7,089 bases of DNA from Gammaproteobacteria bacterium (GTDB lineage Bacteria > Pseudomonadota > Gammaproteobacteria > Pseudomonadales > Azotimanducaceae): positions 1-7,089 of the forward strand of contig JAPUJX010000124.1 in the NCBI GenBank assembly GCA_027295975.1. Reading direction: 5' to 3'. Both the position numbers and the translations under genes were made by a program. Below the pieces are notes generated by a model that was not told the origin of the DNA, made no database searches, and saw only the letters and a list, made by a program, of their open reading frames with translations. Positions 5,403 through 7,089 of the stretch are shown here, piece by piece; the first letter of the stretch is position 1; each line of letters opens with the position of its first letter.

Positions 5403-6590
5403 TTGTTGAATTACCCCCCAAGTGATGCTGCCGTGGAGCAGGCGTTCGAAAAGTGGCTGAGCAGTGGGGAACCCACAGGCACGCTGACTCGCAGCATCGA
5501 AGTCGAGCGTAGCTGGGATGAAACGCCGCGAACGGTGACGCTTTCCGCACGTTACGAGTTCGCCCACCCCGAGGGGAAACCTCGACTGACTGCCATTCTC
5601 GACGGCGTCGAAGTGTCTCTGGACGAGCCGTTGCGTCTCAAACCGGTGTACATCCCCAAACCCTGGGGTCGAGAGATCTGGCATTCGGGTATCGAAGCGC
5701 GCGGGGAAAGTCATATCGTAGGCAACAACGGCGCCAGCCTGCCTTTATCCCACTACCTGGCATTGGCGCCACAAAGGCTCTGCCGCGGTGAACCCGTGGT
5801 GTTGCTGAAGGTGCTGGACCCCAGGCCAGAGCCGGTGCTCGGAGAACTGTACCTGGAGGTTCACGAGAACAAACGCGAGGTTTATGTCGTCACCCACGTG
5901 GATACCAACGCCTGGCCCGGCGGCGAGGGTCGTATCCGTTTCGGCGCAAACCAGGCGAAACGCCGCGAGTACGGCGACGATAACGCGTTCCGTTCCGCAT
6001 ACCTGCGCGCGGTCCAGAAATACCGGCAGATTCGTACCGCCATTGATTCGGGCGAGCAGGTCGATGAAGAACGGGAACGCCAGGCACGTGTCGCCATGGA
6101 ACAATTCACCGAACTCAAACCTCTCAAGGTTGGCGACGTGGTGACCGTTCCCACATGGCTGCCCCATTCCCTGCAACACGGGGTGCGCGTCGTGGAATTC
6201 CAGACCCCGGTTTTTGAACGTCACATCATCTCGTTTCCCCAGAAGGTTCTCACTCAGGAACACTGGGACAGCGAAATCGCCATCAAAAGGATGACTCTGG
6301 AAGCGCCTGCTGAACCCGACTTTGTCGAACTCTGTCCGGGAGTCGAACGAATCGCCTCCTTCGACGACTTCAACGTCTGCCGGTTGACGCTTACCCCGAA
6401 TGCCCGGTTCAACCTGCCGCAACAGGTTCCTTATGCGTTATGTATCGCACTGGGCGGCGGCATTCGAGTCGGTGCACTTTCTCTTGCTCCCGGGGAAGCG
6501 TGTTTTGTCCCCCATAGCGCCCTGCAATCTCCCGTCGGTAATGTATCCGGACAAACGGAGATCTGCCTGGTGGCAGCGCGGGACCTGTGA
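5403..6590 (+). CDS. Phosphomannose isomerase-like cupin protein
   Basis: The 395-residue protein has features of the type I mannose-6-phosphate isomerase superfamily. These include KPWGREIWHSG (about 85-95, compare the YxWG signature), GELYLEVHENKREVYVV with His154 and Glu159 as likely metal ligands, and VPTWLPHSLQHGVRVVEFQTP with His255 (compare PAGTxHA in the isomerases). A second, C-terminal cupin-like segment runs from about 320 to 393 (LPQQVPYALCIALGGGIRVG, LAPGEACFVPHSA). The N-terminal 80 residues do not look like known isomerases. Classical ManA motifs are only partly kept, so sugar-phosphate isomerisation is a guess; a related sugar or a binding function is possible. Translation starts at TTG (5403), directly followed by a second TTG, with a poor Shine-Dalgarno; no in-frame ATG exists between the upstream TAA and codon 200. 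The gene is divergent from the repair operon and overlaps the next gene by 4 bases. Confidence 0.75.
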   Translation: MLNYPPSDAAVEQAFEKWLSSGEPTGTLTRSIEVERSWDETPRTVTLSARYEFAHPEGKPRLTAILDGVEVSLDEPLRLKPVYIPKPWGREIWHSGIEARGESHIVGNNGASLPLSHYLALAPQRLCRGEPVVLLKVLDPRPEPVLGELYLEVHENKREVYVVTHVDTNAWPGGEGRIRFGANQAKRREYGDDNAFRSAYLRAVQKYRQIRTAIDSGEQVDEERERQARVAMEQFTELKPLKVGDVVTVPTWLPHSLQHGVRVVEFQTPVFERHIISFPQKVLTQEHWDSEIAIKRMTLEAPAEPDFVELCPGVERIASFDDFNVCRLTLTPNARFNLPQQVPYALCIALGGGIRVGALSLAPGEACFVPHSALQSPVGNVSGQTEICLVAARDL

Positions 6591-7018
6591 ACTACGGCTG
6601 GCCTAGAGTGGTGCCTTTCGCCGTGGTGGGAACCTTCTATTTCGGCGTGCTGATGTATCCGGTGCTGCGCATTCTGGGGATGACGTTCCCGGACTGGCAC
6701 CCGCGAACCGCCGCACTCCTGGTCATTCTGGTTGGTCCCCTTGCCGGTCGACTCGCCTTTGAGTGGTTCCCCAACGCCACCACCCGCTTGTTTTCGGCGT
6801 TCGCGCTGACCTGGCTCGGTTTCTCCTTCATCGCTTTTCTGCTCCTGGTACCCTGGGAGCTGGTTAACCTGATCTTCGATCTACCCCGCCAGGCTTCTGG
6901 CTGGAGCCTGATGACGGCTACCGTCGTCGTTGGCGGGTACGGGTTTGTCAACACTCAGCTCCTTGCGATTCGAACGGTAAACGTCAACGCGCCTCAAGTG
7001 TTGCGAAATTCAAGCTGA
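6587..7018 (+). CDS. Four-helix membrane protein, like a metallophosphoesterase anchor
   Basis: The 143-residue product begins at GTG, which overlaps the TGA of the cupin gene (GTGA), so its translation is coupled to that gene. Four hydrophobic segments lie at about 8-31, 42-58, 68-97 and 106-127, with charged or polar turns between them. The layout, ending in NTQLLAIRTVNVNAPQVLRN, resembles the N-terminal membrane part of membrane-bound metallophosphoesterases of the YaeI/YkuE kind. In those, such a strand leads directly into the catalytic SDxHxG motif. Here a TGA follows three residues later and no metal-binding motif is seen in the 71 bases left. It may be a truncated or frameshifted metallophosphoesterase, or a separate small membrane protein; the window ends too soon to decide. 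The resemblance is from memory of the family. Confidence 0.6.
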   Translation: MNYGWPRVVPFAVVGTFYFGVLMYPVLRILGMTFPDWHPRTAALLVILVGPLAGRLAFEWFPNATTRLFSAFALTWLGFSFIAFLLLVPWELVNLIFDLPRQASGWSLMTATVVVGGYGFVNTQLLAIRTVNVNAPQVLRNSS

Positions 7019-7089
7019 CGCGCACAAGCTGCGCCAACGCCCGATGACGAGCCAGTGACGATCGCCACTCCCCCCTCCAGATCCATGTG

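Noticed and set aside
5745..6422. 225-codon - strand frame
   Set aside because: Lies entirely antisense to the cupin gene, whose + strand product carries the recognisable motifs.
7020..7034. Hairpin GCGCA-CAAGC-TGCGC just after the last gene, as a terminator
   Set aside because: The stem is only 5 base pairs and no T-run follows, so a rho-independent terminator is not supported.
7075..7089. CTC CAG ATC CAT GTG at the window end, vaguely like the start of a phosphoesterase motif
   Set aside because: It is in a different frame from the membrane gene, lacks the SD pair and is only five codons long.

Overview
The window looks like a chromosomal segment from a moderately GC-rich proteobacterium, most likely a gammaproteobacterium. 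This rests on gene content and style (TesB-type thioesterase, Ada/AlkA fusion beside ogt, repeat-bearing small lipoprotein), not on a phylogenetic marker, so it is an inference. No RNA gene, insertion sequence, CRISPR array or phage gene is visible.

Left block (1-2654, all + strand): the tail of an unidentified gene, then a CmcJ/NvfI (AsaB-like) putative Fe(II)-type oxygenase, a crotonase-fold enzyme and a TesB-type acyl-CoA thioesterase. Crotonase and thioesterase overlap by 4 bases (ATGA) and are surely co-translated. Together they suggest an accessory route in which a substrate is oxidised and a CoA thioester is rearranged and then hydrolysed. The substrate is unknown.

Decay zone (about 2655-2994): no intact gene. 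Read on the - strand it holds the C-terminal 67 codons of a DUF5655-like protein without its front half, followed by a strong ribosome binding site and ATG that lead into the 3' end of the convergent thioesterase gene instead of a gene body. This looks like the scar of a deletion or rearrangement that placed the left block next to the repair block.

Middle block (2995-5323, all - strand): an alkylation-repair pair, with an Ada-type methylation sensor fused to an AraC-type DNA-binding domain and an AlkA glycosylase, followed 25 bases later by the O6-alkylguanine methyltransferase ogt. Further downstream is a small putative lipoprotein with three 11-residue repeats.

Right block (5403-7018, + strand, divergent from the repair genes): a phosphomannose-isomerase-like cupin protein of unknown substrate, overlapping by 4 bases a small four-helix membrane protein. 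The latter resembles the membrane anchor of membrane-bound metallophosphoesterases but stops just where the catalytic domain should begin. The 79-base divergent spacer carries two overlapping, oppositely oriented -10 elements, so the repair operon and the cupin gene may share one bidirectional promoter.
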